From Prevotella vespertina (GTDB lineage: Bacteria; Bacteroidota; Bacteroidia; Bacteroidales; Bacteroidaceae), in NCBI RefSeq assembly GCF_009728485.1, contig NZ_VVIQ01000009.1:1-64000 (forward strand): 64,000 nucleotides of DNA, in the 5' to 3' direction. A program made the position numbers and the translations under genes. The notes beneath the pieces are model-generated. The model saw nothing but the letters and a program-made list of their open reading frames with translations. It was not told the origin of the DNA and ran no database searches. This document shows, piece by piece, positions 39,676-48,149 of this stretch. Each line of letters starts with the position of its first letter. Position 1 is the first letter of the stretch.

Positions 39676-41016
39676 ATGAAAAAGTTTATTGAGACACTGA
39701 AGAACTGTTGGAAAGTTGAAGACCTACGTCAGAGACTTCTAATAACGATTCTGTTTACAGCTATTTATCGATTCGGCTCGTTTGTAGTACTCCCAGGTAT
39801 CAATCCAGCCTTATTAGAGAAATTGCAGTCGCAGACAGCCGGCGGTCTTATGTCGCTTTTGGATATGTTCTCCGGTGGTGCATTCTCCCATGCGTCAATC
39901 TTCGCATTAGGAATTATGCCATATATCTCAGCTTCTATTGTTATGCAGCTCCTAGCTGTTGCTGTTCCTTATTTCCAAAAGATGCAGCGTGAAGGCGAGA
40001 GTGGTCATAAGAAAATTAATTGGTATACGCGTGTCCTGACAGTAGTTATTCTATTGTTTCAGGCACCGTCTTACCTAATGAACTTAAAGATGCAGGCCTC
40101 TGGAGCACTTGCTACAGGTGTTGATTGGACTACATTTATGATTCCTGCGACTGTAATACTAGCAGCAGGGTCTATGTTCATATTATGGCTTGGTGAGCGC
40201 ATTACAGATAAAGGAGTTGGAAATGGTATCTCTCTTATTATTATGATTGGTATCATAGCTCGTCTACCACAAGCTTTTATACAAGAAGTTAGTAGTAGAT
40301 TTACAGCAATTACAAGTGGTGGTTTAGTTATGTTTATCGTCGAACTGATTATCTTGTATGCTGTTGTATGTGCATCTATTCTACTAGTGCAAGGTACACG
40401 TAAGGTTCCTGTACAATATGCTAAACGTGTTGTGGGAAATAAACAATATGGTGGAGCACGTCAGTATATCCCATTGAAACTATTTGCAGCCAATGTAATG
40501 CCCATTATTTTTGCTCAGGCTTTAATGTTTATTCCTTTGGCTATAGTTCAATATTCAACGGACAATGGTAGTTCTGTACTCCAGTCTCTTATGGATACAA
40601 AGAGTTTGGCTTACAATATTGTTTATGTAGTCCTTATCATTTTGTTTACTTATTTCTATACAGCTATTACATTGAATCCGACTCAAATGGCTGAGGATAT
40701 GAAGCGAAACAATGGATTTATTCCAGGAGTTAAACCTGGTAAGGATACTGCTGACTATATTGACACTGTTATGTCACGTATAACAGGGCCTGGCTCTTTA
40801 TTCATAGCTTTTATTGCTATTATGCCTGCATTAGTTGGTTTCTTGAATGTTCAGAGTGCTTTTGGTCAGTTCTTTGGTGGTACGTCATTGTTGATTCTTG
40901 TTGGTGTAGTTATAGATACACTTCAGCAGATTGAGTCACATTTAATGATGCGCCATTATGATGGACTGCTTAATTCTGGGCATACACGTAGCAATACTGG
41001 AGTTGCGGCTTATTAA
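39676..41016 (+). CDS. secY: Preprotein translocase subunit SecY
   Basis: 446 aa, ten membrane helices. N-terminal RQRLLITILFTAIYRFGSFVVLPGI, plug region GGLMSLLDMFSGGAFSHASIFALGIMPYISASIVMQLL, and the cytosolic loop RKVPVQYAKRVVG that contacts the ribosome and SecA. Forms the channel with SecE (9621). Codon use is less biased than in its ribosomal neighbours. Confidence 0.98.
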   Translation: MKKFIETLKNCWKVEDLRQRLLITILFTAIYRFGSFVVLPGINPALLEKLQSQTAGGLMSLLDMFSGGAFSHASIFALGIMPYISASIVMQLLAVAVPYFQKMQREGESGHKKINWYTRVLTVVILLFQAPSYLMNLKMQASGALATGVDWTTFMIPATVILAAGSMFILWLGERITDKGVGNGISLIIMIGIIARLPQAFIQEVSSRFTAITSGGLVMFIVELIILYAVVCASILLVQGTRKVPVQYAKRVVGNKQYGGARQYIPLKLFAANVMPIIFAQALMFIPLAIVQYSTDNGSSVLQSLMDTKSLAYNIVYVVLIILFTYFYTAITLNPTQMAEDMKRNNGFIPGVKPGKDTADYIDTVMSRITGPGSLFIAFIAIMPALVGFLNVQSAFGQFFGGTSLLILVGVVIDTLQQIESHLMMRHYDGLLNSGHTRSNTGVAAY

Positions 41017-41032
41017 ATCTTTATCTTAGGGA

Positions 41033-41836
41033 ATGAATATATTTCTAAAGACAGAAGATGAAATAGAACTTATGCGTGAGGCCAACCTGCTGGTAGGTAA
41101 AACTCTGGCAGAAGTTGGTCGTCATGTTAAGCCAGGTGTCTCAACTCTCCAGTTAGATAAAATAGCTGAAGAGTTTATTTGTGACAATGGTGCCATACCT
41201 ACATTCAAAGGTTTTCCAAGTTCTTATGGTACACCTTTCCCTGGAAGTATATGTGCGTCTGTTAATGATGTCGTCGTACATGGTGTTCCTAGTGAAGATG
41301 TTGTACTGAAGGATGGAGATATAATTTCAATTGATTGTGGGGCTTTGCTTAATGGCTTCAATGGTGATAGTTGTTATACTTTCTGTGTTGGAGAAGTAAG
41401 TGAAGATATAATGAATTTGCTTCGAGCAACGAAGGAATCACTTTATAAGGGTATCGAAGTGGCAGAAGCTGGTCATCATGTTGGAGACATTGGTCATGTT
41501 ATTCAGGAATATTGCCAAGCACAAGGTTATGGTATTGTTCGCGAGTTAACAGGACATGGTATTGGACGAGAGATGCATGAAGATCCTTCAATTCCTAATT
41601 ACGGAAAGAGGGGAACTGGTGTTTTACTCAAAGCAGGAATGTGTATTGCGATAGAACCTATGGTTACAATGGGTAATCGAGAAATCGGATTATTGCCAGA
41701 TCGTTGGAGCATTGTTACACGTGATCATCGTCCAGCAGCACACTTTGAGCATACTATTGCCATAAGAGCTGGCAAGGCTGATATTTTATCTTCGTTTGAG
41801 GAAGTTGAACATTTAGAAGGACAAAATTTTAATTAG
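41033..41836 (+). CDS. map: Methionine aminopeptidase, type I
   Basis: 267 aa. Removes initiator Met from nascent proteins; two-metal M24A enzyme. Ligands visible: Asp in ISIDCGALLNG and GDSCYTF, His in LTGHGIGREMHEDP, Glu in IAIEPMV, Glu in AAHFEHTIAI. The secY-map-infA-rpmJ order is standard. Confidence 0.96.
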   Translation: MNIFLKTEDEIELMREANLLVGKTLAEVGRHVKPGVSTLQLDKIAEEFICDNGAIPTFKGFPSSYGTPFPGSICASVNDVVVHGVPSEDVVLKDGDIISIDCGALLNGFNGDSCYTFCVGEVSEDIMNLLRATKESLYKGIEVAEAGHHVGDIGHVIQEYCQAQGYGIVRELTGHGIGREMHEDPSIPNYGKRGTGVLLKAGMCIAIEPMVTMGNREIGLLPDRWSIVTRDHRPAAHFEHTIAIRAGKADILSSFEEVEHLEGQNFN

Positions 41837-41839
41837 TTT

Positions 41840-42058
41840 ATGGCAAAGCAAACTGCGATAGAGCAGGATGGAACAATTCTCGAAGCGCTTTCAAATGCGA
41901 TGTTCCGCGTAGAATTAGAGAATGGTGTAGATATCACTGCTCATATTTCCGGTAAGATGAGAATGCACTACATCAAAATTCTTCCTGGTGATAAGGTGAA
42001 GGTTGAGATGAGTCCATATGACCTAACTAAGGGTCGAATCGTTTTCAGATACAAATAA
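41840..42058 (+). CDS. infA: Translation initiation factor IF-1
   Basis: 72 aa OB-fold: [62 protein letters not shown]. Occupies the A site during initiation. 3 bp after map. Confidence 0.98.
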   Translation: MAKQTAIEQDGTILEALSNAMFRVELENGVDITAHISGKMRMHYIKILPGDKVKVEMSPYDLTKGRIVFRYK

Positions 42059-42071
42059 ACAACATAGAGAT

Positions 42072-42188
42072 ATGAAAACAAGAGCATCATTAAAGAAGCG
42101 TACAGCCGACTGTAAGATAGTTCGTCGTAAGGGTCGTCTGTTCGTTATTAACAAGAAAAACCCTAAGTTTAAAATGCGTCAGGGTTAA
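42072..42188 (+). CDS. rpmJ: Large ribosomal subunit protein bL36
   Basis: 38 aa, ATG 42072 to TAA 42188. [37 protein letters not shown]. Only one cysteine, so the zinc-independent form. Last gene before the rpsM promoter. Confidence 0.96.
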   Translation: MKTRASLKKRTADCKIVRRKGRLFVINKKNPKFKMRQG

Positions 42189-42205
42189 GTTAAAAAAGCG
42201 TAAAG

Positions 42206-42239
42206 AGGTAAGCTCTCTCGTAAATTATGCTTACCTTTG
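42206..42239 (+). promoter_or_regulatory. Overlapping hairpin and promoter before rpsM
   Basis: AGGTAAGC (42206-42213) pairs exactly with GCTTACCT (42229-42236). The second arm overlaps a -7 box TACCTTTG (42232-42239). The hairpin can act in the spc transcript ending after rpmJ, while the box can start a new one about 47 nt before rpsM. Confidence 0.65.
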
Positions 42240-42285
42240 CGTGCTTTTTAGCGCAAAATGACATTAATTTTTTAATTATCAAACA

Positions 42286-42666
42286 ATGGCAATAAGAATT
42301 GTTGGAGTAGATTTGCCCCAGAATAAGCGTGGCGAAATCGCATTGACCTATATCTATGGTATTGGTCGAAGTAGTTCAGCAAAGATATTGGATAAGGCTG
42401 GTATTAGCCGTGACCTGAAGGTCAGCGAGTGGTCTGATGACCAGGCAGCCAAGATCCGTGAAATTATCGGTGCTGAATTCAAAGTTGAAGGTGATCTCCG
42501 TTCTGAGATCCAGATGAACATCAAGCGCCTCATGGATATAGGTTGCTATCGTGGTGTTAGACATCGTAATGGTCTTCCTGTTCGCGGTCAGAGTACTAAG
42601 AACAATGCTCGTACCCGTAAGGGAAAGAAGAAGACTGTTGCTAATAAGAAGAAGGCTACTAAGTAA
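42286..42666 (+). CDS. rpsM: Small ribosomal subunit protein uS13
   Basis: 126 aa. [35 protein letters not shown], then [31 protein letters not shown]. First gene of the alpha group. Confidence 0.98.
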   Translation: MAIRIVGVDLPQNKRGEIALTYIYGIGRSSSAKILDKAGISRDLKVSEWSDDQAAKIREIIGAEFKVEGDLRSEIQMNIKRLMDIGCYRGVRHRNGLPVRGQSTKNNARTRKGKKKTVANKKKATK

Positions 42667-42670
42667 TTCT

Positions 42671-42677
42671 AAGGAGG
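42671..42677 (+). promoter_or_regulatory. Perfect Shine-Dalgarno sequence of rpsK
   Basis: AAGGAGG 9 nt before the rpsK ATG. Confidence 0.8.
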
Positions 42678-42686
42678 AAATTAATT

Positions 42687-43076
42687 ATGGCAAAGAAATC
42701 AGCAACATCTAAGAAAAGAAATGTAAGAGTTGACGCGTTGGGACAGCTCCACGTGCACAGCTCATTTAATAACATCATTGTATCTTTGGCTAACAACGAG
42801 GGTCAGGTTATCTCTTGGTCTTCGGCTGGTAAGATGGGATTCCGTGGATCAAAGAAGAATACTCCTTACGCTGCTCAGATGGCAGCAGAAGATTGCTCAA
42901 AGGTAGCTTTTGATCTTGGTCTTCGTAAGGTTAAGGCATACGTAAAGGGTCCAGGTAATGGTCGTGAGAGTGCTATTCGTGCGGTGAACGCAGCAGGTAT
43001 TCAGGTAACTGAAATCGTAGACGTTACTCCGTTGCCACACAATGGCTGTCGTCCTCCAAAGCGTCGTCGTGTATAA
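42687..43076 (+). CDS. rpsK: Small ribosomal subunit protein uS11
   Basis: 129 aa. [48 protein letters not shown] and [41 protein letters not shown]. It lies at the 30S platform near the anti-SD, and has a strong SD of its own. Confidence 0.98.
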   Translation: MAKKSATSKKRNVRVDALGQLHVHSSFNNIIVSLANNEGQVISWSSAGKMGFRGSKKNTPYAAQMAAEDCSKVAFDLGLRKVKAYVKGPGNGRESAIRAVNAAGIQVTEIVDVTPLPHNGCRPPKRRRV

Positions 43077-43113
43077 TCACATCTTATAACAATTAAAAGA
43101 ATTCATATTAATT

Positions 43114-43722
43114 ATGGCAAGATACATAGGTCCAAAATCACGAATTGCACGCCGTTTCGGTGAGCCAATTTTCGGCGCAGATAAGGTATTAGCTAAGAGA
43201 AACTTCCCTCCAGGGCAGCACGGCAATAATCGTCGTCGCAAGGTATCTGAGTATGGTGCTCAGCTTGCAGAGAAGCAGAAGGCTAAATACACTTATGGCG
43301 TTTTGGAGCGTCAGTTCCGTAATCTTTTCGACAAGGCTGCTAAGGCAGACGGTATCACTGGTGAAGTTCTTCTTCAGAGCCTTGAGAGCCGTTTGGATAA
43401 TGTAGTGTTCCGTCTTGGTATCGCTCCTACTCGTGCAGCTGCACGTCAGCTCGTTAGCCACAAGCATATTGTTGTTAACGGTAATGTCGTAAATATTGCT
43501 TCTTATCAGGTAAAGGCTGGTGATGTAGTAGGCGTTCGTGAGAAGGCTAAGTCACTTGAGGTTATCGAGGCTGCTTTGGCAGGCTTTAACCACAGCAAGT
43601 ATCCTTGGCTTGAGTGGGATGATAACACTAAGTGCGGTAAGTTCCTTCATCGTCCAGATCGTGCTGACATCCCAGAGAACATTAAGGAGCAGTTAATCGT
43701 TGAGTTGTACTCTAAACAATAA
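43114..43722 (+). CDS. rpsD: Small ribosomal subunit protein uS4
   Basis: 202 aa. [57 protein letters not shown]4 domain [32 protein letters not shown]. Primary 16S 5'-domain binder and usual repressor of the alpha operon. Confidence 0.98.
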   Translation: MARYIGPKSRIARRFGEPIFGADKVLAKRNFPPGQHGNNRRRKVSEYGAQLAEKQKAKYTYGVLERQFRNLFDKAAKADGITGEVLLQSLESRLDNVVFRLGIAPTRAAARQLVSHKHIVVNGNVVNIASYQVKAGDVVGVREKAKSLEVIEAALAGFNHSKYPWLEWDDNTKCGKFLHRPDRADIPENIKEQLIVELYSKQ

Positions 43723-43735
43723 AATCATTAAATTA

Positions 43736-44734
43736 ATGGCGATATTAGCATTTCAAAAACCTGATAAAGTAGTGATGCTGGAGGCCAATGACCATTTCGG
43801 CAAGTTCGAATTCCGTCCACTTGAGCCTGGCTTCGGTGTTACCATTGGTAACGCTCTTCGTCGCATCCTCCTTTCATCGCTGGAAGGCTTCGCAATCAAC
43901 ACTATCCGTATTGCTGGTGTTGAGCACGAGTTCTCTTCAGTTCCAGGTGTAAAGGAAGATGTTACCAACATCATCTTGAATCTCAAGCAAGTTCGATTCA
44001 AGCAAGTAGTAGAAGAATTCGAGAATGAGAAAGTTAGTATCACCGTAGAGAATTCCACCGAATTCAAAGCAGGTGATATCGGTAAGTATCTGACTGGATT
44101 TGAAGTGTTAAACCCTGATTTGGTGATTTGTCATTTAGACTCCAAGGCTTCTATGCAGATTGATTTGACCATCAACAAGGGACGTGGTTACGTTCCTGCT
44201 GAGGAAAATCGTGAATACTGCACTGATGTAAACGTACTCCCAATCGATTCCATCTACACCCCAATTCGTAACGTAAAATATGCCGTTGAGCCATATCGTG
44301 TTGAACAGAAGACCGACTATGACAAATTGGTTGTTGAAGTTACGACCGATGGTTCCATCCACCCAAAGGATGCACTGAAAGAGGCTGCAAAGATTCTTAT
44401 TTATCACTTCATGTTGTTCTCTGATGAGAAGATTACTCTCGAGAATCCAGATCAGGAGGGCAACCAGGAGTTTGATGAGGAAGTTCTGCACATGCGCCAG
44501 CTCCTGAAAACCAAGTTGACCGACGCAAGTCTCAACTTGAGTGTTCGTGCACTTAACTGCTTAAAGGCAGCTGATGTAGAGACACTGGGCGACCTCGTAC
44601 AGTACAACAAGACGGATCTCTTGAAGTTCCGTAACTTTGGTAAGAAATCGCTTTCTGAGCTTGATGATTTGCTCGAGAGTCTGAATCTGTCGTTTGGAAC
44701 CGACATTACAAAGTATAAATTGGATAAAGAATAG
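43736..44734 (+). CDS. rpoA: RNA polymerase alpha subunit
   Basis: 332 aa from ATG 43736; the in-frame ATG at 43700 lies inside rpsD. N-terminal assembly domain ([29 protein letters not shown]) and C-terminal domain ([48 protein letters not shown]), which contacts UP elements and regulators. Confidence 0.98.
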   Translation: MAILAFQKPDKVVMLEANDHFGKFEFRPLEPGFGVTIGNALRRILLSSLEGFAINTIRIAGVEHEFSSVPGVKEDVTNIILNLKQVRFKQVVEEFENEKVSITVENSTEFKAGDIGKYLTGFEVLNPDLVICHLDSKASMQIDLTINKGRGYVPAEENREYCTDVNVLPIDSIYTPIRNVKYAVEPYRVEQKTDYDKLVVEVTTDGSIHPKDALKEAAKILIYHFMLFSDEKITLENPDQEGNQEFDEEVLHMRQLLKTKLTDASLNLSVRALNCLKAADVETLGDLVQYNKTDLLKFRNFGKKSLSELDDLLESLNLSFGTDITKYKLDKE

Positions 44735-44791
44735 TTGACGTATTGTCTAAAGACAAGTTGACGGGTTTATCCACAACAAGTTTAAAACAAA

Positions 44792-45274
44792 ATGAGACAT
44801 AATAAGAAATTCAACCATTTGGGTCGTACTGCTGACCACCGCGCTGCATTGCTTTCAAACTTGGCAGTTGCTTTGATTCAGCACAAAAGAATCACTACGA
44901 CTCTTGCTAAGGCAAAGGCTCTTAAGAAGTATGTTGAGCCGCTGATCACACGTTCTAAGAACGATACAACCAACTCACGTCGTGTTGTATTCCGTTATCT
45001 TCAGAACAAAGAGGCTGTTACTGAGCTTTTCAAGGAGATTTCAGTAAAGGTAGCTGATCGTCCAGGTGGTTACACACGTGTTATCAAGCTCGGAACTCGT
45101 CAGGGTGACGCTGCTCAGATTGCATTTATTGAGCTTGTTGACTATGATGAGAACATGGCTAAGACTCCAAAGGCAGAAGCTAAGAAGACTCGTCGTAGCC
45201 GTCGTTCTACAAAGAAGGCTGATGTACCTGCAGAGGCTGCTGAGAACGTTGCTGAAGAGGCAAAGGCTGAATAA
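44792..45274 (+). CDS. rplQ: Large ribosomal subunit protein bL17
   Basis: 160 aa. [44 protein letters not shown]. The core ends near residue 120; the last 40 residues are a basic stretch ([11 protein letters not shown]) then an Ala/Glu-rich tail, as in other Bacteroidota. Ends the ribosomal cluster. Confidence 0.97.
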   Translation: MRHNKKFNHLGRTADHRAALLSNLAVALIQHKRITTTLAKAKALKKYVEPLITRSKNDTTNSRRVVFRYLQNKEAVTELFKEISVKVADRPGGYTRVIKLGTRQGDAAQIAFIELVDYDENMAKTPKAEAKKTRRSRRSTKKADVPAEAAENVAEEAKAE

Positions 45275-45302
45275 TCTGAACAGATTTTATCTCTATAATA
45301 GG

Positions 45303-45338
45303 AAACTCTCGATACTTAATGTATCGGGAGTTTTTATT
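45303..45338 (+). terminator. Terminator of the ribosomal protein cluster
   Basis: A 13-bp stem (45303-45315 with 45321-45333, loop TTAAT) followed by TTTATTTTC. Confidence 0.9.
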
Positions 45339-45664
45339 TTCTATTTACATTGCCATGATGTACTCTGTTTATATATAAGGTTGTTGGCTATATTTGATTA
45401 ACTTGAGTCTTTTGCTGTCAGGTTATGTTAGTGGAAGTAGGCCCCCGTAGTCATTTCATTCTTCATAAGTAATAGCTTCATTTGTAAGCATAAGTAGTAA
45501 ATGGAATCAACTTTAAATAAGGATTTTATCGGATTGCTTATATGCGAGAGATGAGTTTCTCATAGAACAATTATTCTTTGTCGTCTGTAAGTATGGCAAC
45601 GTTCACGTCTGTAATTTCTCTTCTCTGTTTATAGTGTACTTGTCGTTTCTCTAGTAGAACGTTG

Positions 45665-45774
45665 GTGTTCCTGTATTGGAACTTAAATGTTCCCGTGCTG
45701 GAACACAAATGTTCCCATACTGGAACACGAATGTTTCAATAAGGGAACATGAATGTTCCGCTAGGGGGAATGAC
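45665..45774. repeat. 22-bp tandem array, GTTCC family, five units
   Basis: Units start at 45665, 45687, 45709, 45731 and 45753, each with GTTCC-N6-GGAAC half-sites, the fourth as GTTTC-N6-GGAAC and the fifth degenerate. Same consensus and pitch as 21142-21273. The surrounding spacer 45339-46112 (about 770 bp) otherwise holds only a palindrome and promoter at its right end; I see no gene in it. Confidence 0.88.
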
Positions 45775-46031
45775 TTTTCCTGATTTGACTAGACACTTTT
45801 TTGTTATATTAGTTGGGTATATGACGCTCTTTTGTAATTCTATGCGATTGCTAGCTACAAGTTCTTCGTATACGCAGGAAACTTGGTTATAGGCTCATTG
45901 TTGATTGTCTTATTTTATAACTATTGTCTTGTCGTACATCCTAATTTATTTGTTTTATACGAGAACTATGATAGGCTTTTCTTGTATTCAATCTTCGAGC
46001 AATAATCATGTGATAATGTCTTTATAGGGGT

Positions 46032-46053
46032 TTTCCCTATTCGAGTAGGGAAA
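46032..46053. promoter_or_regulatory. Palindrome just upstream of a promoter
   Basis: TTTCCCTA (46032-46039), TTCGAG, TAGGGAAA (46046-46053): 8-bp perfect arms, 4 bp before the -33 element at 46058. The position suits an operator for a dimeric regulator. Confidence 0.5.
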
Positions 46054-46057
46054 TATC

Positions 46058-46089
46058 TTTGTCGTCCTATAATATAGTTGTTACTTTTG
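46058..46089 (+). promoter_or_regulatory. Promoter for the glycine-zipper lipoprotein
   Basis: TTTG at 46058-46061, 20-bp spacer, TACTTTTG at 46082-46089. Leader about 20 nt. Confidence 0.82.
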
Positions 46090-46112
46090 CAAATGTATAA
46101 TAACAATGGTCT

Positions 46113-46961
46113 ATGAAGAAGTTATTTATCCTCCCCATATCTGCAGCTATTTTGCTGAGTAGTTGTGGAACCTATGCTGGTTCTGGTGCAATGTCAGGTG
46201 GTTCGTTGGGTAGTATTTTGGGAAGTGCTATCGGTGGAATTGCTGGTGGCGGTCGAGGTTCAGATATAGGCACAATAGTTGGTATGGCTGGTGGAGCTGT
46301 TATTGGTGCGGCAATGGGTCAGAAGGCTGATCAGCGTGCTAAGGATGATGTTCACGATCATTATGAGAAGGTACAGCAGCGTAAAGCACGTGAGCAAAAA
46401 GAGCGTTCTACTTATGGAAATGATACTCAAACAGATGTTTATGCTGTTCCAAATCGTGTAGATAGTAGCGGTTTCAGTGCTTCTAATTCTGGTGATGATC
46501 GTCTTTATGATTTCGAAGGAAGTGATTATACTGGCAATTATAGTGCTGCTCAACCAAAGAGTAAGACCCCTTCAGAATCAAGCGTGGAGCTGTTGGCAGG
46601 TAACTATAAGTACGTTCCGAACATTGAGATAATCAATGCACGTTTTGTTGATGATAATCAGGATGGCGTTTTATCACGCAATGAAGTTGGTAAGATTATC
46701 TTTGAAGTGATGAATCATAGTGATAAGACGATCACGGATGTACAACCATCAGTATTAGAAACAAGTGGTAATCAGCATATTTATATTAGTCCATCAGTCC
46801 ACATAGAGAGTATTGCGCCAGGTAAGGGCGTTCGTTATACAGCTATTGTGAAGGCTGATAAGCGTCTTAAGGCAGGTGTGGCAACCTTTGCTGTAACCGT
46901 CTTACAAGGGCAAAAGAGTATAAGTAAAGTAACAGAATTCAACATTAAGACAAGTAAATAG
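46113..46961 (+). CDS. Lipoprotein with glycine zipper and an EF-hand-like loop
   Basis: 282 aa. Lipobox LLSSC with Cys18. Residues 21-70 are a glycine zipper (GGSLGSILGSAIGGIAGGGRGSDIGTIVGMAGGAVIGAAMGQ) able to insert in a membrane. A charged linker (70-160) leads to a beta-rich C-terminal domain. Residues 180-191 form a 12-residue calcium-loop pattern, with Asp180, Asn182, Asp184, Gly185, Leu187 and Glu191 at the canonical positions. The C-terminal domain (KIIFEVMNHSDKTITDVQPSVLE...) looks immunoglobulin-like. Probably an outer-membrane-associated envelope protein; specific function unknown. Single gene with its own promoter and terminator. Confidence 0.78.
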   Translation: MKKLFILPISAAILLSSCGTYAGSGAMSGGSLGSILGSAIGGIAGGGRGSDIGTIVGMAGGAVIGAAMGQKADQRAKDDVHDHYEKVQQRKAREQKERSTYGNDTQTDVYAVPNRVDSSGFSASNSGDDRLYDFEGSDYTGNYSAAQPKSKTPSESSVELLAGNYKYVPNIEIINARFVDDNQDGVLSRNEVGKIIFEVMNHSDKTITDVQPSVLETSGNQHIYISPSVHIESIAPGKGVRYTAIVKADKRLKAGVATFAVTVLQGQKSISKVTEFNIKTSK

Positions 46962-47032
46962 ATCATACGACTGATTGAATATATATTGTGATATATGACT
47001 AACACCTGATAATTAGCTTTGATACGACAGAT

Positions 47033-47062
47033 ACTGGGATAGGCGATAACGTCTATCCCAGT
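47033..47062. terminator. Terminator-like hairpin after the lipoprotein gene
   Basis: Perfect 10-bp stem (47033-47042 with 47053-47062, 10-nt loop), followed by TGTTGTTT. A second palindrome GGGGATATATCCCC lies at 47164-47177, near the end of convergent rlpA. Confidence 0.7.
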
Positions 47063-47231
47063 TGTTGTTTAAGTCCTTGGGTTATGTTTTTCTTTCTGTA
47101 GTATTCTTCTAGCAATGTGAATCAGAAGGGGATACGCGATTAACATCTATATCCGTTATTTGCGGGGATATATCCCCCTTATTCATCTGCTTGACAGAAT
47201 ATTCTCCCTTATGCCTTAGAAAGTCTACGAC

Positions 47232-48053
47232 TTACTCAAATAAGCCTGTTACACCATCTTTGATTCGTTTAAAGAAGTTCGTCCAGCTACTACTAGAACC
47301 ATTCTTTGCATTCTGGTTTTGTGTGTTCTGCTTATTTTGTTGTGTATTTGCTTTCCTCTGCTGTATGCCCTGCTGCTGATTATTTGATGATTGTGTATTG
47401 CGTGCAGTGGAATTATTTCCCTTAGATTTTGCTTCTTGTGCCGAAGATCTACCTGTTGAACTTTGAAGGTTCTTACGTGCTTCTGCACTTTGAGCCTTTT
47501 CACTCTTCACCTGTTGCGTGATGTATTTACGATCAATTCGCGTATCCACTTTGCGTTCAATCTCCTTTGGCTTATCTTCTTCTTGCTTTTCCCATTCTGG
47601 TATAAACTCGTAACATACACCTGCAGTTCCATATTCCACCTCAGGCATCTCGATACCCTTTGACTCTTTCATGAATGGGATTTCTGTGTCTTTTGGTACC
47701 ACTTCTACTTTTACATAAGCAACTCCACTAGCCAAGGTGCCTAGTTCACGAGCAGCAGCATAGGATAAATCTACAATTCTACCACGCACGAAAGGACCAC
47801 GATCAGTAACTCTTACAATTACAGACCTACCATTCCTTGGGTTTGTAACCTTTAATCTTGTTCCAAAAGGTAAGGTTCGGTGTGCACAAGTAAAAGCATT
47901 CTTATCATAGCGCTCACCATTACTCATCTTACGACCATGTAGTCCGTTACTATAATAAGATGCTTTGCCATCTGGCAGCGAAGATTGTGCTGCCAATTTA
48001 ATACTACTTAGTAGTGATAAAAAAACTACCAAGAGAAGTCTGAATGTATTCAT
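47232..48053 (-). CDS. rlpA: RlpA-like septal lytic transglycosylase
   Basis: 273 aa. Signal peptide (MNTFRLLLVVFLSLLSSIKLAAQ). The double-psi beta-barrel domain covers about 28-118: GKASYYSNGLHGRKMSNGERYD, AHRTLPFGTRLKVTN, SVIVRVTDRGPFVRGRIVDLS, including the conserved catalytic-type Asp in VTDRGPF. It cleaves denuded peptidoglycan in the periplasm. It lacks the SPOR domain of Pseudomonas RlpA; instead residues 160-273 form a charged then Gln/Asn/Ser-rich low-complexity tail ending in an amphipathic WTNFFKRIKDGVTGLF. Downstream of gdhA on the same strand with a hairpin between. Confidence 0.88.
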   Translation of the reverse strand: MNTFRLLLVVFLSLLSSIKLAAQSSLPDGKASYYSNGLHGRKMSNGERYDKNAFTCAHRTLPFGTRLKVTNPRNGRSVIVRVTDRGPFVRGRIVDLSYAAARELGTLASGVAYVKVEVVPKDTEIPFMKESKGIEMPEVEYGTAGVCYEFIPEWEKQEEDKPKEIERKVDTRIDRKYITQQVKSEKAQSAEARKNLQSSTGRSSAQEAKSKGNNSTARNTQSSNNQQQGIQQRKANTQQNKQNTQNQNAKNGSSSSWTNFFKRIKDGVTGLFE

Positions 48054-48075
48054 AAATAATCAATTAATAAACCAG

Positions 48076-48144
48076 CCTCCTCTTAGTAGTTTGTATCCCC
48101 CTCTCATCTATAAAGATTGGAATAGAGGGGGAGGAATGACTGGT
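48076..48144 (-). terminator. Compound hairpin between gdhA and rlpA
   Basis: CCCCCTCT (48097-48104) pairs with AGAGGGGG (48124-48131), inside a possible outer stem ACCAG/CTGGT near both ends of the interval. The T-run on the minus strand is weak, so termination may be partial. Confidence 0.55.
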
Positions 48145-48149
48145 TTTAT

